Origin: Acanthopleuribacter pedis
GTDB lineage: Bacteria > Acidobacteriota > Holophagae > Acanthopleuribacterales > Acanthopleuribacteraceae
Length of the DNA stretch: 64,000 nt
Direction of reading: 5' to 3'
Assembly (NCBI RefSeq): GCF_017377855.1
Contig: NZ_JAFREP010000003.1
Location: 479,467 to 543,466 of the forward strand
Each line of letters starts with the position of its first letter. Within the stretch, counting starts at the first letter, position 1. The translations under genes and the position numbers were made by a program. Below are positions 31,701 through 46,700 of the stretch, one piece after another. Under the pieces are notes generated by a model. That model did not search any database, had not been told where the DNA came from, and was given only the letters and a program-made list of their open reading frames with translations.

Positions 31701-34700
31701 ACGGCTGCGCGACAAAAAAGCGGGGCCTTGCCTGATCCAACTCGTGGTGCCGCTTTCCGGTTCTGGAAGGATGGCGCTGGGTTTGGCCGGTTTGCTGAAA
31801 ACCGCCGCGCTGGAGAACCCCAAACTTCGGGTTCAGGTGATCGAAGTCGCGGCCGACCTTGAAGGCGGCGCCTTGCGGGACTTGCTCGCGCTTGAAGCGG
31901 AAACCCGCGACGGTCACGTGCGGTATCAGCAGCAACAGCGCCAACTGCTTGGCTGGGACGCCGTGGATGTGCCCGCCGAGGTTCCCGTACCCTGGCGCGA
32001 AAACGGCGTGTACCTGATCACCGGTGGTTGCGGTGGGCTGGGGCGTGTGTTGGCCCGTGACATCGCCGCCAAGGCTCGCGCGCGGGCCGTGGTGCTGACC
32101 GGGCGCTCGCCCTTGGACGCCGACAAGGAAGGTTTCCTGCGTGAGCTTGGGCAATCCGGCGTGCAAGCGCTTTACCGTCAGGTCGATGTCGCCGACGCCT
32201 CCGCCGTGAGCACCCTTGTCGACGAAATCCAGCAAAGGTTTGGCGGCCTGCACGGCATCCTCCATGTTGCCGGTGTCCTGCGCGACAATTATTTGCTAAA
32301 AAAATCCGAAAGTGAATGGGACGCGGTCCTGGCACCCAAGGTGGCCGGCACGGTCAACCTGGATCGGGCTACCAGCGAGATACCGCTCGATTTCACCCTT
32401 TATTTCTCCTCGAGCGCCGGCGCCTTCGGCAATCCCGGTCAAGGCGATTACGCCGCGGCCAACGCCTTTATGGACGCTTACGCCGCCGAGCGCAACCACC
32501 GCGTCGCCGCGGGCAGCGCCCACGGCCACACGGTTTCGATCAATTGGCCGTTCTGGCGCGACGGCGGCATGCGTTTGGACGATGCGGCGGTCGCGGCCAT
32601 GCGGCGCGAGACCGGCACCGTTCCGCTCAGCACGGCGGCCGGGCTCCAGGCGCTTGCCCATGGGATCCGGGGTGACCGATCCCAAATGCTGGTCCTCGAA
32701 GGTGATCGGCGCCGTTTAGAAGGGCTCTTCGCGGGGACGAAAGAAATCGCACCGGAAAGCGCACTGGAACCCGAACCGGAACCCGAACCACAACAACCGG
32801 CGGCGACCGGGGCGGTCGGCGGCGATTTAGCCGCGACGGCCGAGTACCTCAAAAACCTGCTGGCAACCACGCTCAAATTACCGGTGGCGCGCATCGACGC
32901 CGACGAGGACTTGGAACGTTACGGCATCGATTCGATCATGGCCATGGAAATGACCAGCGTGTTGGAACAAAGCTTCGGCTCACTTTCCAAAACCCTGTTT
33001 TTCGAAGTGCAGAGCATCCGCGAGTTGGCCGAATATTTCCAACAACACCACGGCACCCAAACGGCCGCCCTGGTGCAGGGCGGGGCGGCTTCCGAAACCC
33101 CGGCCCCCAGGGAACCTTCCACCGCAAGCACAGCGAACCCGTCCGTCGCGGCACCTTCCGTGCTGGATCAGTTTCGCCGCCTCGCCGCCACGGGCGGTGA
33201 ACCCGCCCCGTCAGGGTCCACGGGCGCGCTGGACATCGCCGTGATCGGGCTGGCCGGTCGTTACCCCCAAGCTTCGGACGTCAACGCCTTTTGGGCCAAC
33301 CTGCGCGACGGCCGCGACTGCATCACCGAAATCCCCGCCGACCGTTGGGATTGGCGCGATTATTACGATCCGCAACGGCGACAATGGGGCGCCCATTTCA
33401 GCAAGTGGGGCGGCTTTATCGACGGGGTCGACCGCTTCGATCCGCTGTTTTTTAACATCCCGCCACGCGATGCCGATTACATCGATCCCCAGGAGCGCCT
33501 GTTCCTTGAAACCGCCTGGAGCGCGTTGGAAGATGCGGGTTACACCCGCGCCGGCCTGCGCGCCTTCGCCGACCGCTATCAAGCGAGCCAAGCCGGGGTT
33601 TACGCCGGCGTGATGTTCTCCGAATACCAACTTTACGGCGCCGAATCGACCCAAAACGGGTTCCCACTCTCACTGGGCGGCAGCTACGCGGGCATCGCCA
33701 ACCGCGTCTCTTACCACCTCAACCTGCACGGCCCCAGCCTGACGGTCGATACCATGTGCTCCAGTTCGCTGACCTCGGTTTACTTGGCCTGTGGCGATTT
33801 GCGCGCGGGCCGCATCGACCTGGGCATCGCGGGCGGGGTCAACCTCAGCATCCATCCCAACAAATACCTGATGCTCAGCACCGGCGGTTACATCTCCAGC
33901 GCCGGTCATTGCGCGAGTTTCGGCGAAGGCGGCGACGGGTACATTCCCGGCGAAGGCGTCGGCGTGGTACTGCTCAAACGATTGGAAGATGCGGTCCGCG
34001 ACCGCGACCACATTTACGGCGTGATCAAAGGCGGCGCGGTCAATCACGGCGGCAAAACCAACGGCTTCTCTGTGCCCAATCCCAAGGCTCAGCAGGCGGT
34101 GGTGCAACGCGCCCTGGACGAGGCCGGGGTCGACCCACGCGCGATCAGCGCCATCGAAGCCCACGGGACCGGCACCAAGTTGGGCGATCCCATCGAAATC
34201 AAAGGCCTCACCAACGCCATGCAACGGGGCGACGCGCGCGGTTGGTGTGCGCTGGGTTCGGTCAAGTCCAACATCGGCCATTGCGAAAGCGCGGCGGGGA
34301 TCGCCGGCCTGACCAAGGTGCTGCTGCAACTAAAACACGGCATGTTGGCACCGTCGCTGCACGCGGAAACCCTGAACCCGCACATCGATTTCGCGGCCAC
34401 CCCTTTTGTGCTCAACCGCGAATTACGGCCCTGGCCGGCGGGGGACGGTCCGCGTCTGGCCGGTGTTTCGGCCTTCGGCGCCGGCGGTTCCAACGCCCAC
34501 TTGATCATTGCCGAACACCAGGCGCCGGCCTCGCGTTTACCCAGCCCGCGCGATCAACCGCTGCTGGTGCCGCTGTCGGCCAAAAACCACGAGCGCCTGC
34601 GTGTCATGGCCGCAAACCTGGCGGCCTGGTTGGCACAAGGTGGGCACGACGCGCACACCTTGACGCGACTGGCCTACACGCTGCAAGTCGGCCGCGAGGC

Positions 34701-37700
34701 CTGGGATCAACGGCTCGCTTTGCTGGTGTCTTCCCTGGATCAATTGGCCCAAAACCTCAGGGCATGGTGCGCGGGTGAAACGGTGGCCGGGCTACAAACA
34801 GGCCACATCCGCGACGATGAAGACGGCCTCGCCGCCTTGAAGGCCGATCCGACGCTGCCCGAGCGTGTCGCGCAACACCTGCAAGCCCGCGATTGGTCCG
34901 CCGTGGCGGCGCTTTGGGTCAAAGGCGCCGCGGTCGATTGGAAGCAGGCCTACGGCGACACCCCGCCGCAACGCCTCAGCCTGCCCACCTATCCCTATGC
35001 ACGGGAACGCCATTGGGTGCCGCAACCACCGCCGGGCTGGCAGCCGATCAAACCCGGCGCGGCCCGCGGCGGCGAAGCCGAGGCGCCCGCGCAAACTTTG
35101 CTGTGTACCCCCGCGTGGCAGCCCGCCCCGGTTGCGTCGGGCGAAACACCGGGTGACGCCGAACCGCTGCTGGTGTTTGCCGCTTGGCCCCATGACCCGG
35201 CGCGGCTTGTGGGCGAAACCGAGCCGGTTCACCTTGCCGCGCCGGCCGGCGATGCCGCAAACCGTTTCACCGAGGTCACCCTCGCCTGTTTGGCACGGTT
35301 GCAAAACTTGCTGCGCCAACCCGCCAAGGGCAAACGCCTGCTGCAAATCTTGGTACCGCACCAAGGCGACGGCCCCTTGTTTGGCGCCTTGGCCGGCTTG
35401 CTGAAAACCGCGCGTTTGGAAAACCCCAAGCTGTTGGGCCAAGTGATCGAGGTCGATGCCGATGGGTCCGCCGCCGAGCTGCGCGCTGTTCTGGCGGAAA
35501 ACCAGGCCAGACCGGACGAGGTCGCCATTCGTTACCGCAACGGTCGCAGGGAAACGCTGGGCTGGAACGAACTGACGCAACCCGTGCCGCGCGCGCCCTG
35601 GCGGGAAAACGGCGTTTACCTGATCACCGGCGGTGCCGGCGGTTTGGGTTTGTTGTTTGCCCGTGAAATCGCCGCCGCCACCCGCGCCTGTACCTTGCTG
35701 CTCAGCGGGCGTTCGGCGTTGAACCCGGACAAACAACACCAGCTCGACGCCTTGCGCGCCGACGGCGCCAAGGTGGTGTACCGTCGCGCCGATGTCGCCA
35801 ACGCCGATCACGTCGCCGCTTTGGTGCAGTTTGCCCGCGCCGAGTTGGGTGGCCTGGACGGCGTGATTCACGGTGCCGGCATGGTGCGTGACCAGTTCCT
35901 GCTGCGCAAAGATGCCGCGGACTTCGCGCGGGTTTTACAACCCAAGGTCCATGGCTGTGTTGCTTTAGCCCATGCGCTGCAAGCGGTCTCGCTCGATTTT
36001 GTCGTGCTCTGTTCGTCGACCGCGGCCGTGTCCGGCAATGTGGGGCAGGGCGATTACGCCGTCGCCAACGCCTTTATGGATCGCTTCGCCGCCGTCCAAA
36101 ACAGCCGGCCCGAGGTCGCGGCCCATTGGTTGTCGATCAACTGGCCCTTGTGGCGCGCGGGCGGCATGGATGCCGCGCCCCGCGCCGGCGTGGTGCCCAT
36201 GGAAACCGCCGCCGGCATGGCCGCCTTGCGCGCCGGCTTGGCCACCCAAGCTTCCGGGCTGCTGGTGCTCGCCGGCGATGTGCCCGCCCTGCGGCGGTTG
36301 ATGTTCCCCGAACCCAACCAGGCAAACCCAAAACCGACGGCCGTCGCGGTTTCCTCACCGTCCCCCGTGTCGGGCGCAAACTTGCGCCGCCAGGTGCTCG
36401 GCCGATTGAAGGACCTGCTGGGAGAGACGCTGAACATGGCGCCGGAGCGCATCGACCCGCGCGAACCGCTGGAAAACTACGGCATCGATTCGATAAGCAT
36501 CACCCGGCTCAACGACGCCTTGGCGGTAGACTTTACCGAACTCTCCAAAACCATCTTCTTCGAAGTGGAAACCCTGGGTGCGCTGAGCAAACACCTCTGC
36601 GAAACCTTTCCCGACGAGGCGGCCAAGTGGGTCGACCTGGGCGAAAGCGTCCGGTCCGTGCCCGCCGGGGAAGCCGCGCCGAGGGTGACGGCCGTCGCCG
36701 CGCCGCAAACCAACGACGGTCGCCAAGCGCCCATCGCCATCATCGGTCTAAGTGGCGCCTATCCCCAATCCGAGGACCTGGACGCCTTTTGGGCCAACCT
36801 GGCCGCGGGCAAGGATTTGGTTGGCGAGATTCCGCCGGATCGTTGGTCGCTGGACGGTTTTTTCGAAGCCGACCCGCGCAAAGCCGTCGCCGCCGGCAAG
36901 AGTTACAGCAAGTGGGGCGCCTTCTACGAGGGGTTTGCCGACTTCGACCCGCTTTTCTTTAACATCGCGCCGCTGGAAGCGCTGCACACCGATCCTCAGG
37001 AGCGCTTGTTCCTACAAGCCGGTTGGCAGGCCTTGGAAGACGCCGGCCTGACCCGTGACGCCCTGCGCCGTCACGACCAACAACGGGTTGGTGTCTTCGC
37101 CGGCATCACCAAAACCGGGTTCGACCATTACGGACCCGAACTGAGCAGCGCCGAGCGGCCGCTTTACCTGCACACCTCGTTTAGTTCCGTGGCCAACCGC
37201 GTGTCCTACACCCTCAACCTCAAGGGCCCCAGCGTGCCGGTCGACACCATGTGCTCCTCCTCGTTGACCGCGATCCACCAGGCGTGTCAAAGCTTGCGCG
37301 CGGGCGATTGTGAACTGGCCTTGGCCGGCGGGGTCAACCTCTACCTGCACCCCTCGACCTACGTGGGTTTGTGTTCGGGGCAAATGCTCGCCGTCGACGG
37401 CCGTTGCCGGAGTTTTGGCGAAGGCGGGGCCGGCTTTGTGCCCGGTGAAGGCGTGGGCGTCGTGGTGCTCAAACCGCTGGCGCGGGCGCTGGCCGACCGC
37501 GATCCGATCCACGCCGTCATTCGCGGTAGTCAGGTGAATCATGGCGGTAAAACCAATGGGTACACCGTGCCGAATCCGGTCGCCCAGGGCGAACTGATCC
37601 GCGAGACCCTGGACCTTGCCGGCGTTTCAGCGCGGGACATCGGCGTGATTGAAGCCCACGGGACCGGTACCAAGTTGGGCGATCCCATTGAGGTCACCGG

Positions 37701-40700
37701 CCTGACCCAGGCGTTCCGAGGCGACACCGAGGAAAACGGTTTTTGTGCGCTGGGTTCGGCCAAATCGAACCTCGGCCATTTGGAAGCCGCCGCCGGCATC
37801 GCCGGTTTGACCAAGGTCGTTTTGCAACTCAAACACCGCAAGCTGGTACCGAGTCTTCATGCCACGCGCTTAAACCCCAACATCGATTTTGACAAAACGC
37901 CCTTCGTCGTCCAGCAAACGTTAACCGATTGGCCGATGCGCAACGGCACCCGTTTGGCCGGGGTGTCCTCCTTCGGTGCGGGCGGCGCCAACGCCCACAT
38001 CGTGCTGGCGGAACAGGCGGAGATGCGGAAACCTTGGCAGGGCGAGGTCCCTTTGTTGCTGGTGCTATCCGCGCAAAACCAGGACCGTTTGCAGGCTTAC
38101 GCGCGCCGCATCGCCGCCTTTTTGCGGGCCAACCCGGCAACCGATGTAGCGGACCTGGTCTACAGCCTCCAGGTCGGTCGTGAACCTCGGGAACTGCGAC
38201 TCGCTTGTTGGGTCAGGTCCCTCGACGAGGCAATTGCCGGGCTGAGCGCCTACGAGGCGGGTGGGGAAGCGGACCTGTTGCTCGGTCGCCCCGCCGATCA
38301 CCGCGCCTTCCTGGCCCAATTCGATGACGAACAACTTGCGGCGCTTTGTGAACCGGCCCTGGCGGCCGGCGACGTTGCCGAACTGGCTGATTGTTGGCTC
38401 AAAGGGGTGCCGGTCGATTGGGCCGCCTTGTACGGCCAAAACCCGCCCCGGCGGATCCACCTACCGACCTATCCCTTCGCCAAGCAACGCCTGTGGTTGC
38501 CCGAAACCATGAAGCAGGAACAAGCCGAACAAGCCGAACAACCCGCGGCCGTGACCGCGACCGAAGCGGGTGTCCTCGAACGCGCCAAAGACGAAACGAA
38601 ACATCCCGCCCAACCCAAAGCGGTGGTGCTGGTGCCCACTTGGCAGCCGGTGGTGCCGGAGCGGATCGCGGCCGTACCCGCATCTGACGAAACCGTTTTG
38701 GTGGTGGGTGCCGATGCCGCGCAACAGCGCATCCTCGCTCAATCGCTGCCCGCCGCGGTGTTTGTGGCCGATGTGGCCGAGCTTGAACAACGCGACGACA
38801 CCCCGGCGCACATCATTTGGTTCGCGCCCAAGCCGGTTTGGGACCCACACGACGACTCAGGTGTCCGCCACGCCCTCGGCGAGCTGTTCCGTTTGACCAA
38901 AGCGCTGCAGCAAACCTCCGTGCGGCAACCTTCGCTGACCCTGATCACCCGCCAGGCCGCCGCGCTGCATGGCGACGACACCGTGAACCCCAACCACGCC
39001 GCCGTGATGGGGTTGGTCGGTTCCCTCGCCAAAGAGTTTCCCCGGTGGCGGGTGCGTTTGCTCGATGCTCCGGCGGAAAACAACGACCTTTTGAAGGAAC
39101 TGACGACCCTGCCGTTTGATTCACAAGGCAACGCGCTTGCCTATCGCGGTCGTCAGTGGCGCCGTCAAAACCTGACCCCGCTGGTTGCCTTCCCGCCGGG
39201 AGACGTACCCTTCCGTCAGGGTGGCGTTTACGTCCTGATCGGCGGCGCCGGTGGTTTGGGCCGGACCTTTACTGAACTGCTGCAGACCCGCTTCAACGCC
39301 CGGGTCGTTTGGCTGGGACGAAGCCCGCTCGATGCGGCGATCCAAGCCAAATGCGACAACCTCGCCGACGGCGGTCGCGCGCCCTGGTACCTGCAAGCCG
39401 ATGCCTCAGATGCGGCCCAACTCGAGACCGCCCTGGCGCAAATATTCGAACGGTACCCGCGCATTCACGGCGTCATCCACACCGCCCTCGGGGTTTTCGA
39501 TCAGGGTTTGGCCAAGGTTGATGCGGCCCATTTTGACGCGGTGTTGTCCGCCAAAATCGAAACCACCGCCGTGACGGCGCGTCTCCTCGCCGATGTCGAT
39601 CTCGACTTTTTGCTGTTGTTCTCCTCGACCGCCTCCTTCTTCAAAAGCGGCGGCATGAGTGGGTACGCCGCCGGCTGCGCCTACCAGGACGGCGTCGCTC
39701 ACGCTTTGCAGCGCGCGGGTCGTGCCGTCAAGGTGATCAATTGGGGTTACTGGTCGGTGGGTTCCGGTGAACGGCTCAGTGAACAGGCCAAACAACGCTT
39801 GCAGCAAAACGGCGTCGTCGCCGTTACGCCCCACGAAGCCTTGGACGCCTTGTCGATCCTGCTGCGCGGACCTTTCGCCCAACTGGCGCTGCACAAAAGT
39901 TCCCTTGCCGGCGAGGATGCCGGTGAGAGCGTCCTGGTCTACCCACCTGAGGTGCCTTCCGTTGCCGACGCCGTGGCCGCCTTGCCGGACCAACAGCCGT
40001 TGGTAACGCGCGTGCTGGCCACCGGCGTCCTTGAGCCGGACGGCATGCAGGACTTGCTCGTGCAACTGCTCCGGGCCGTGTTTGCCGAATTGGGTTTGGC
40101 GCGCGCCGGCGCCACGCGGCCTTCCCATCTGGGCGCGGATGTGCCGGCCTTTTACGACCGTTGGTTCGAGGCCGGTTTGTTGTTGTTGGACGAATTCGAA
40201 ACCGGGCCGACGCAACCGCTCGCGACCTTGTGGCGCCGCTGGGACCAAGCCAAGCAGGTTTGGCGCGCCGATCCCGACAAACGCGCCGCCGCCGTGTTGG
40301 TGGAAACCACGATGCGTGCGTTGCCCGAGATCTTGACCGGGAAACGGCGTGCTACCGACGTGATGTTCCCCAACGCCTCGATGGAACTGGTCGAGGGTTT
40401 GTACGCGGGCGGGGTGATCGCCGACGCCTTTAACGCGATCCTTGGCGATGCCTTGATCGCGGCGGTCAAGGCCCGCATCGCGGCCGACCCCCACGTTAAA
40501 TTGCGCATTTTGGAAGTGGGGGCGGGCACCGGCGGCACCACGCAAAAACTGCTGCCGCGTTTGGCACCCTTCGCCGCGAACCTCGCCGAATATTGCTATA
40601 CCGACTTGTCCAAGGCCTTTCTGTTCCACGCGGAAGAACACTACCGGCCGCAAGCGCCTTACCTGACCACTGCCTTGTTCGATGTGTCGCAACCCCTTGC

Positions 40701-43700
40701 CGGTCAGGATGTGGCGCCCGGTGCTTTTGATTTCGCCGTGGCCACCAACGTGTTGCATGCGACCCGCAACATTCGCGGTGCTTTGCGCCAGGTGAAAGCC
40801 GCGCTGCGGGCAAAGGGTTTGCTGCTGCTTAATGAACTGAGCATTCGCACCTTGTACAGTCATTTAACCTTCGGTTTGCTGGAGGGTTGGTGGCTGAATG
40901 AGGACGAGGCCTTGCGGCTGCCGGGCTCTCCGGCGCTTACGCCCGCGGGCTGGGCCGACGTCTTGCGCGAGGAGGGCTGGTCGCGGGTGGTTTTTGCGGG
41001 CCAAGCCGCCCAAGTGCTCGGCCAACACATCCTTGCCGCCGAAAGCGACGGGGTTGTGCTGCAGGCCGCCGCGACGCGGCGCGACCGGGTGGTGGCGTCT
41101 GTTTCCGCCGCGAGATCCGCTGAATCGGTTCCGGCGCGGCCTGAAGCGCCCGCTGTCGAAACCGGCATCGACAACGAGGAATTACAGCGCCGCGCCGTCG
41201 CCTTTTTCTGTGACCTGGTAGCGCGGACCATGCGCATTCCCGTCGATCACATCGACGCGGCCGAACCCCTGGAAACCTACGGCTTGGATTCGATCCTCAT
41301 TGTGCAGATTACCCACCGTTTGGAAGACCACTTCGAAGCGGTGGACGCCACCTTGTTGTTTTCGTTGCAAACCATTGATGCCATGGCGCGCCACTTCGCG
41401 GTGGCGGAGCGCGACGCGTTGATGGGGCTCCTCGGCCTCAGCCCCGCGGCGACGGCGCCGTCCGGCAAGGTCGCGGAAACCAAGCCGGGCGTTGAGGACG
41501 TGACGCCGCGGGTGGAGGCCGTCGCGCCGGCACCCGGTGCCTTTGAACCCATTGCCGTGATCGGCATGAGCGGGCGTTATCCCATGGCTGCCGATTTGGA
41601 TCAGTTCTGGGCCAACCTGGTCGCCGGTCGCGATTGCGTAAGCGAGGTGCCCGCGGATCGCTGGCCGTTGGATGGCTTTTACGAGGCCGATTCGGCGCGG
41701 GCCGTCGCCGAGGGCAAAAGTTATTCCAAGTGGGGTGGGTTCCTGGAGCGTCACGCCGAATTCGACGCGCTCTTTTTTCACATCTCGCCGCGCGAGGCGG
41801 TGAACATTGACCCGCAGGAACGGCTGTTCCTGCAATGTGCCTGGTCCGCCTTGGAAGATGCGGGCTACACGCGGGCCTCCATTGCCGAACGGTTTCAACA
41901 ACGCGTGGGTGTGTTTGCCGGCATCACCCGGCCCGGCTTTGCGTTGTACGGCCCGGACCTGTGGCGTCAGGGCGAGGCCGTGTTCCCGCGGACCTCGTTT
42001 AGCTCTGCCGCCAATCGGGTTTCCTATTTCCTTAACCTGCAGGGGCCGAGCATGGCAGTGGACACCATGTGTTCGGCGTCGTTGTCGGCGATCCACGAGG
42101 CGTGCGAGAACCTACAGCGCGGCAACTGCGCCATGGCCTTGGCCGGCGGTGTCAATTTATACCTACACCCCTCGGCCTACATCAGTTTGAGCCAAGCCAA
42201 AATGTTGTCGCGGGACGGGCGTTGCAAGAGTTTCGGCGAGGGCGCCAACGGCTTTGTTCCCGGTGAAGGGGTCGGCGTGGTGGTGTTGAAACCGCTGGCG
42301 CGGGCCGTGGCCGACGGCGACAACATCCACGCCGTGATCCGCGCGACCCATGCCGGTCACGACGGCAAAACCAACGGCTACACCGTGCCCAACCCCGTCG
42401 CCCAGCGTGATTTGGTGCGCGCCGCCTTGGACAAAGCCGGCCTGTCCGCGCGGCAGGTGGGTTTCATTGAGGCCCACGGGACCGGCACCGAGTTGGGTGA
42501 CCCGATTGAGGTCAACGCCTTGCGTCAGGCATTTGCCGTCGACAGTGACGAGACCGGTTTTTGTGCCTTGGGCTCGGCCAAGTCGAACCTCGGCCATTTG
42601 GAGGCCGCCGCCGGGGTGGCCGGTTTTACCAAACTGGTGTTGCAACTGAAACATCGGCGGTTGGTGCCGAGCCTGCACGCCGCGCGTTTGAACCCCAAAA
42701 TTCCCTTTGAGAAAACCCCGTTCCGGGTGCAGCAGCAGCTTGCCGATTGGCAACGGACGACCTTGGCGCAAGACGGCGTTCAAAGCGAATTGCCGCGTTT
42801 GGGTGGCGTTTCCTCCTTTGGTGCCGGCGGCGCCAACGTGCACGTGTTGGTGGAGGAATACAACGCCGAGGCGCGTCGCGGGTTACCCGCCGAGGGGCCG
42901 CGGGTTGTGCTGTTGTCGGCCATGACCGCCGCGCGTTTGTCGGCCGTCGCCGAGAACCTGCTGCGGTTTGTGCGCACCGCGGCGCCGTCGCCCTGGTTGT
43001 TGGCGGACCTGTGTTACACCTTACAGGTTGGTCGCGAGGCGATGGAAGAACGCCTTGCCTTGGTGGTGGGTTCGCTGGATGAACTGGACGAGAAACTGGC
43101 CGCTATTGTTGCCGGTGCGCCCGCCCGGGACGGGGTGTTCCGCGACCGGGTGACGCCCCACAAAAAAACCATCGCCCTGTTTCGCGAGGACAGCGACATG
43201 GCCGGGGCTGTTGCGGCTTGGGTGCGCAAACGCAAATTCAGCAAGTTGTTGGATCTGTGGGTAAAGGGTTTGGCGGTGGATTGGCAGGTCTTGGCCGAGG
43301 GTGAAACACCACGTCGGATCAGTTTACCGACCTACGCTTTTGAACCAACGGCCTACCATTTACCGGCGGTAAAGGCGCCGGCGTCTAGCGGCATGGGCGC
43401 GGCGATGCTTCATCCGTTGGTTCAGCGCAACGTTTCCGATTTGAGCGCGCAACGTTTTGCGAGCCGCCTCGAAGGCGATGAATTTTTCCTGCGCGACCAT
43501 GTGGTCAACGGCGACAAGGTGGTGCCGGGTGTTGTGTATTTGGAAATGGCGCGGGCCGCGTTGCAGCAGGCTCTGCCGGCGGGCATAGACGCGGGGATAA
43601 TGTCCCTTCGCCAGGTTGTTTGGGCACGGCCGCTTCGCGTTGAGGCGGAAGGCGTGGAACTGAGCATCCGCCTGGAACCCGAGGCCGCGGGAGATGCGGC

Positions 43701-46700
43701 CGCACGGGTCCGCTTCCAGGTGGAAACAGACGGGGAGCGGCCCCATTGTCTGGGCGTGGCCATGCTCCGTGACGAACCGACGCCGCCCGCCTTGGACTTG
43801 GCCGGATTGCGCGCGCACATGGACGTCGGCCGCTTGGACGGCGCCCAAACGCGGGCCTTGTACCGCGACATGGGCATGCTTTACGGCCCGAGCCACGCCG
43901 GGTTGCAACAGGTGTTGCTGGGTCGGGATCAGGTTTTGGCCGAGCTGGTCCTGCCCGAGGTGGTGGCGGCGGACCAAGCGCTGTACGGCTTGCATCCGGC
44001 TTTGCTGGATGCCGCTTTGCAGGCAACCATCGGTTTAACCGTTGCCGATCATCTTCAGAGTGGCGATGCGGAGACCCAAACACCGCGCGCCACCGTGCCT
44101 TTTGGCTTGGAAGCCGCCACCCAATGGGCGGCGGCGCCGCCCAAAGTTTGGGTCTGGATTCGGTTCGCGCCCGGTTGTTGCGCGGACGATGCCGTGCAGA
44201 AGTTGGACCTGGATCTGTGTGATGAACAGGGCGCGGTCTGGGCCGCCTTGCGGGGGTTCTCCTCGCGTGTTCTGACCGAACCGGGGCCCGACCTGCGCCG
44301 CCGTCTCCATGCCGATGCGTTTTACCTAAAAGACCACGGCGGCGTGTTGCCGGGCGTGATGACCTTTGAGCTGGCATTCGCCGCGGCCAAAGCGCGCGGC
44401 CTGGCGGTGACGGGTCTGCGCCAGATTGTTTGGCCGCAAACGCTGAGGGTCACCGACGAACACGAGGTGGTCGTCCAGATCACCGAGGCTGGGGAACACC
44501 ACGAATTTACCCTTTCCGGCGAACAGGGCGAACGCCTGTCTCAGGGTCGGCTGTGTACCCAACCGGTGGCGGCGCCGGCGGCCCTGGATATCGCGGGTCT
44601 GCGCGAACGCTGCCCGCAAAGCTTGGATCGCGCGGCTTGCGATCAACTGCTGCGCGGCACCCACGGCCCCGGGCTGCTCAGCATCACCACCTTGTGCCAC
44701 GGAGACCGGGAAGCCCTGGCTTGGCTCAAAGTGCCTGACGCCGTGTCGGATCAGCGTTTTGCATTGCATCCCGCCCTGACCAACGGGGCCGTGCTCACCG
44801 CGGCGGTTTTGTGCCTGGTCGGTTCCGACAGCCCCGCGCTGCCGATGCCGTTCGCCCTCGACGCCCTCGAATGTTACGCGCCCCTAAGCGACGAGGCCGT
44901 GGTCCATGCCGCCTTGTGCGCCGAGCAGCCGCCCGCCGCGGCCGGACTGCGCAAGCTCGATGTGGTGGTCGCCGACTTAAACGGGCGGCCCCTGCTTGCC
45001 TTGCGGGGTTTCGCCTTGACCACGGCACCGCGCGAAACGCGCCTGAAGGAAACACCGCCGCAAACCCTGTTCGCCGTGCCGGTTTGGCGGGAAACACCCG
45101 CTTGCACCGCTGCCGAACCCGTCGCGGCGGATCCGATCATTTTCTTGGCCGGCGAAGACGCCGAATGGGCGCAAGCGTTGCGGCAGCGTTTCGCAAACGC
45201 CGAGTTACACCCCTTGCCGGCCGAGGTCGCGGTCGGCTTGCCAATCGTGTTGGCGCGGATCCAGGCGAGCCTGAAGCAAAAAGACGGCGTTCAACCCTGT
45301 TACGTACTGGTCCCGCCGAACGCGGATGTCGCTTCGTTAAGCGCCTACGCCGGTTTGTTCAAAACCGCCGCGGTTGAACACCCGCGGTTCGTCGGCAAGC
45401 TGATTGATAGCCAAATGTCCGCGGGAACAACCGCCGAACGCCTGGTCCGCGAACCCATGGAAGCAGGTGAGGTGGTGCGTTACGAGGCGAACGGCAAGCG
45501 CATGGTTCAGGTTTTTGAACCCTGCCGCCGCGAGCCCGGCCCGCCGCCGCTGGAAACCGGCGATGTGGTTTGGATCACCGGCGGCATGGGCGGCCTGGGT
45601 CAAATCTTTGCGCGGGCTTATGCCGAGGTCGGCGCGACCGTGGTGTTAAGTGGTCGGCGTACCTTGGCCGAAACGGGGCGCGCCGCCCTAGCCGCGCTTC
45701 AGGAACAGGGCGCGGTGGTGTACCTGCCCTGTGATTTGTGCGATACGGAGGCCGTGCAATCCTGTGTCGAAGTGATCACCGCGCGGTTCGGGCGGCTCGA
45801 CGCCGTATTGCACGCCGCCGGGGTGCTGCGCGACGCCGCCCTACTCAAAAAAGAGCGCGACGCCGTCGATGCCGTCCTCCAACCCAAGGTGCGCGGGACG
45901 CACGCCCTCGACGCCGCCACCGCGCATCTTCCGCTCAAGTGGATGGCGCTGTTTTCTTCCGCGGCCGGCGCGCTGGGCAGCATGGGCCAGGCCGACTACG
46001 CCGGCGCCAACGCCTTTTTGCACGGCTTCGCGGCACAGCGCAACCGGCGTGTCACCGCGGGCACCCGGTACGGGCGCACCCTGGCGGTGGCCTGGCCGCT
46101 GTGGCGCGACGGCGGCATGCACATGGACGCCGCCGCCCAAGCACGCATGAAACACAACACCGGCATGGTCGCCATGGACAGCGACGTCGGGGTTGATGCC
46201 TTGCAGCGCGCCCTCGCCGGCGACGGCGATTGGTTGCTGGTCGCCCAGGGAGACCCCGCCAAAATCACCGCCCTGTGGCAACAGGTTCGCCAACCCGTCG
46301 CGGTGCCGGCCCGCGTTGACGGGGCCGGCGCGGAAACGGAAGCAGCACTGAACGCCTTCCTGGTTCAATGTGTTGTCGCGCAGCAGGCCGTGTCCCCGGA
46401 ACAGGTAGAGCCCGAAACCGAACTGACCCGTTACGGATACGATTCTATTTCTTTTACCGAATTCGCCGACCGGCTCAACCGCCACTACGGCTTGGAACTG
46501 ATGCCGACCGTCTTTTTCGAATTCCCCGATCTGGCGCGGTTGGCCGAGCATCTTTTGACAACGAGCGCCGCCAAAATCGCCGCGGTATATCAGCCGGATC
46601 GGGGTACGGTGGCCCACACGGCGTCGGAGGCGCCGTCGCAAAGGACGTCGGAGGCGCCGTCGCAAGGGACGTCGGAGGCGCCGTCGCACCGCGCGGCCAC

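Noticed and set aside
40120..41090. Possible separate methyltransferase gene
   Set aside because: It is in frame with no stop or start on either side and sits between KR and ACP, so it is an integrated cMT domain.
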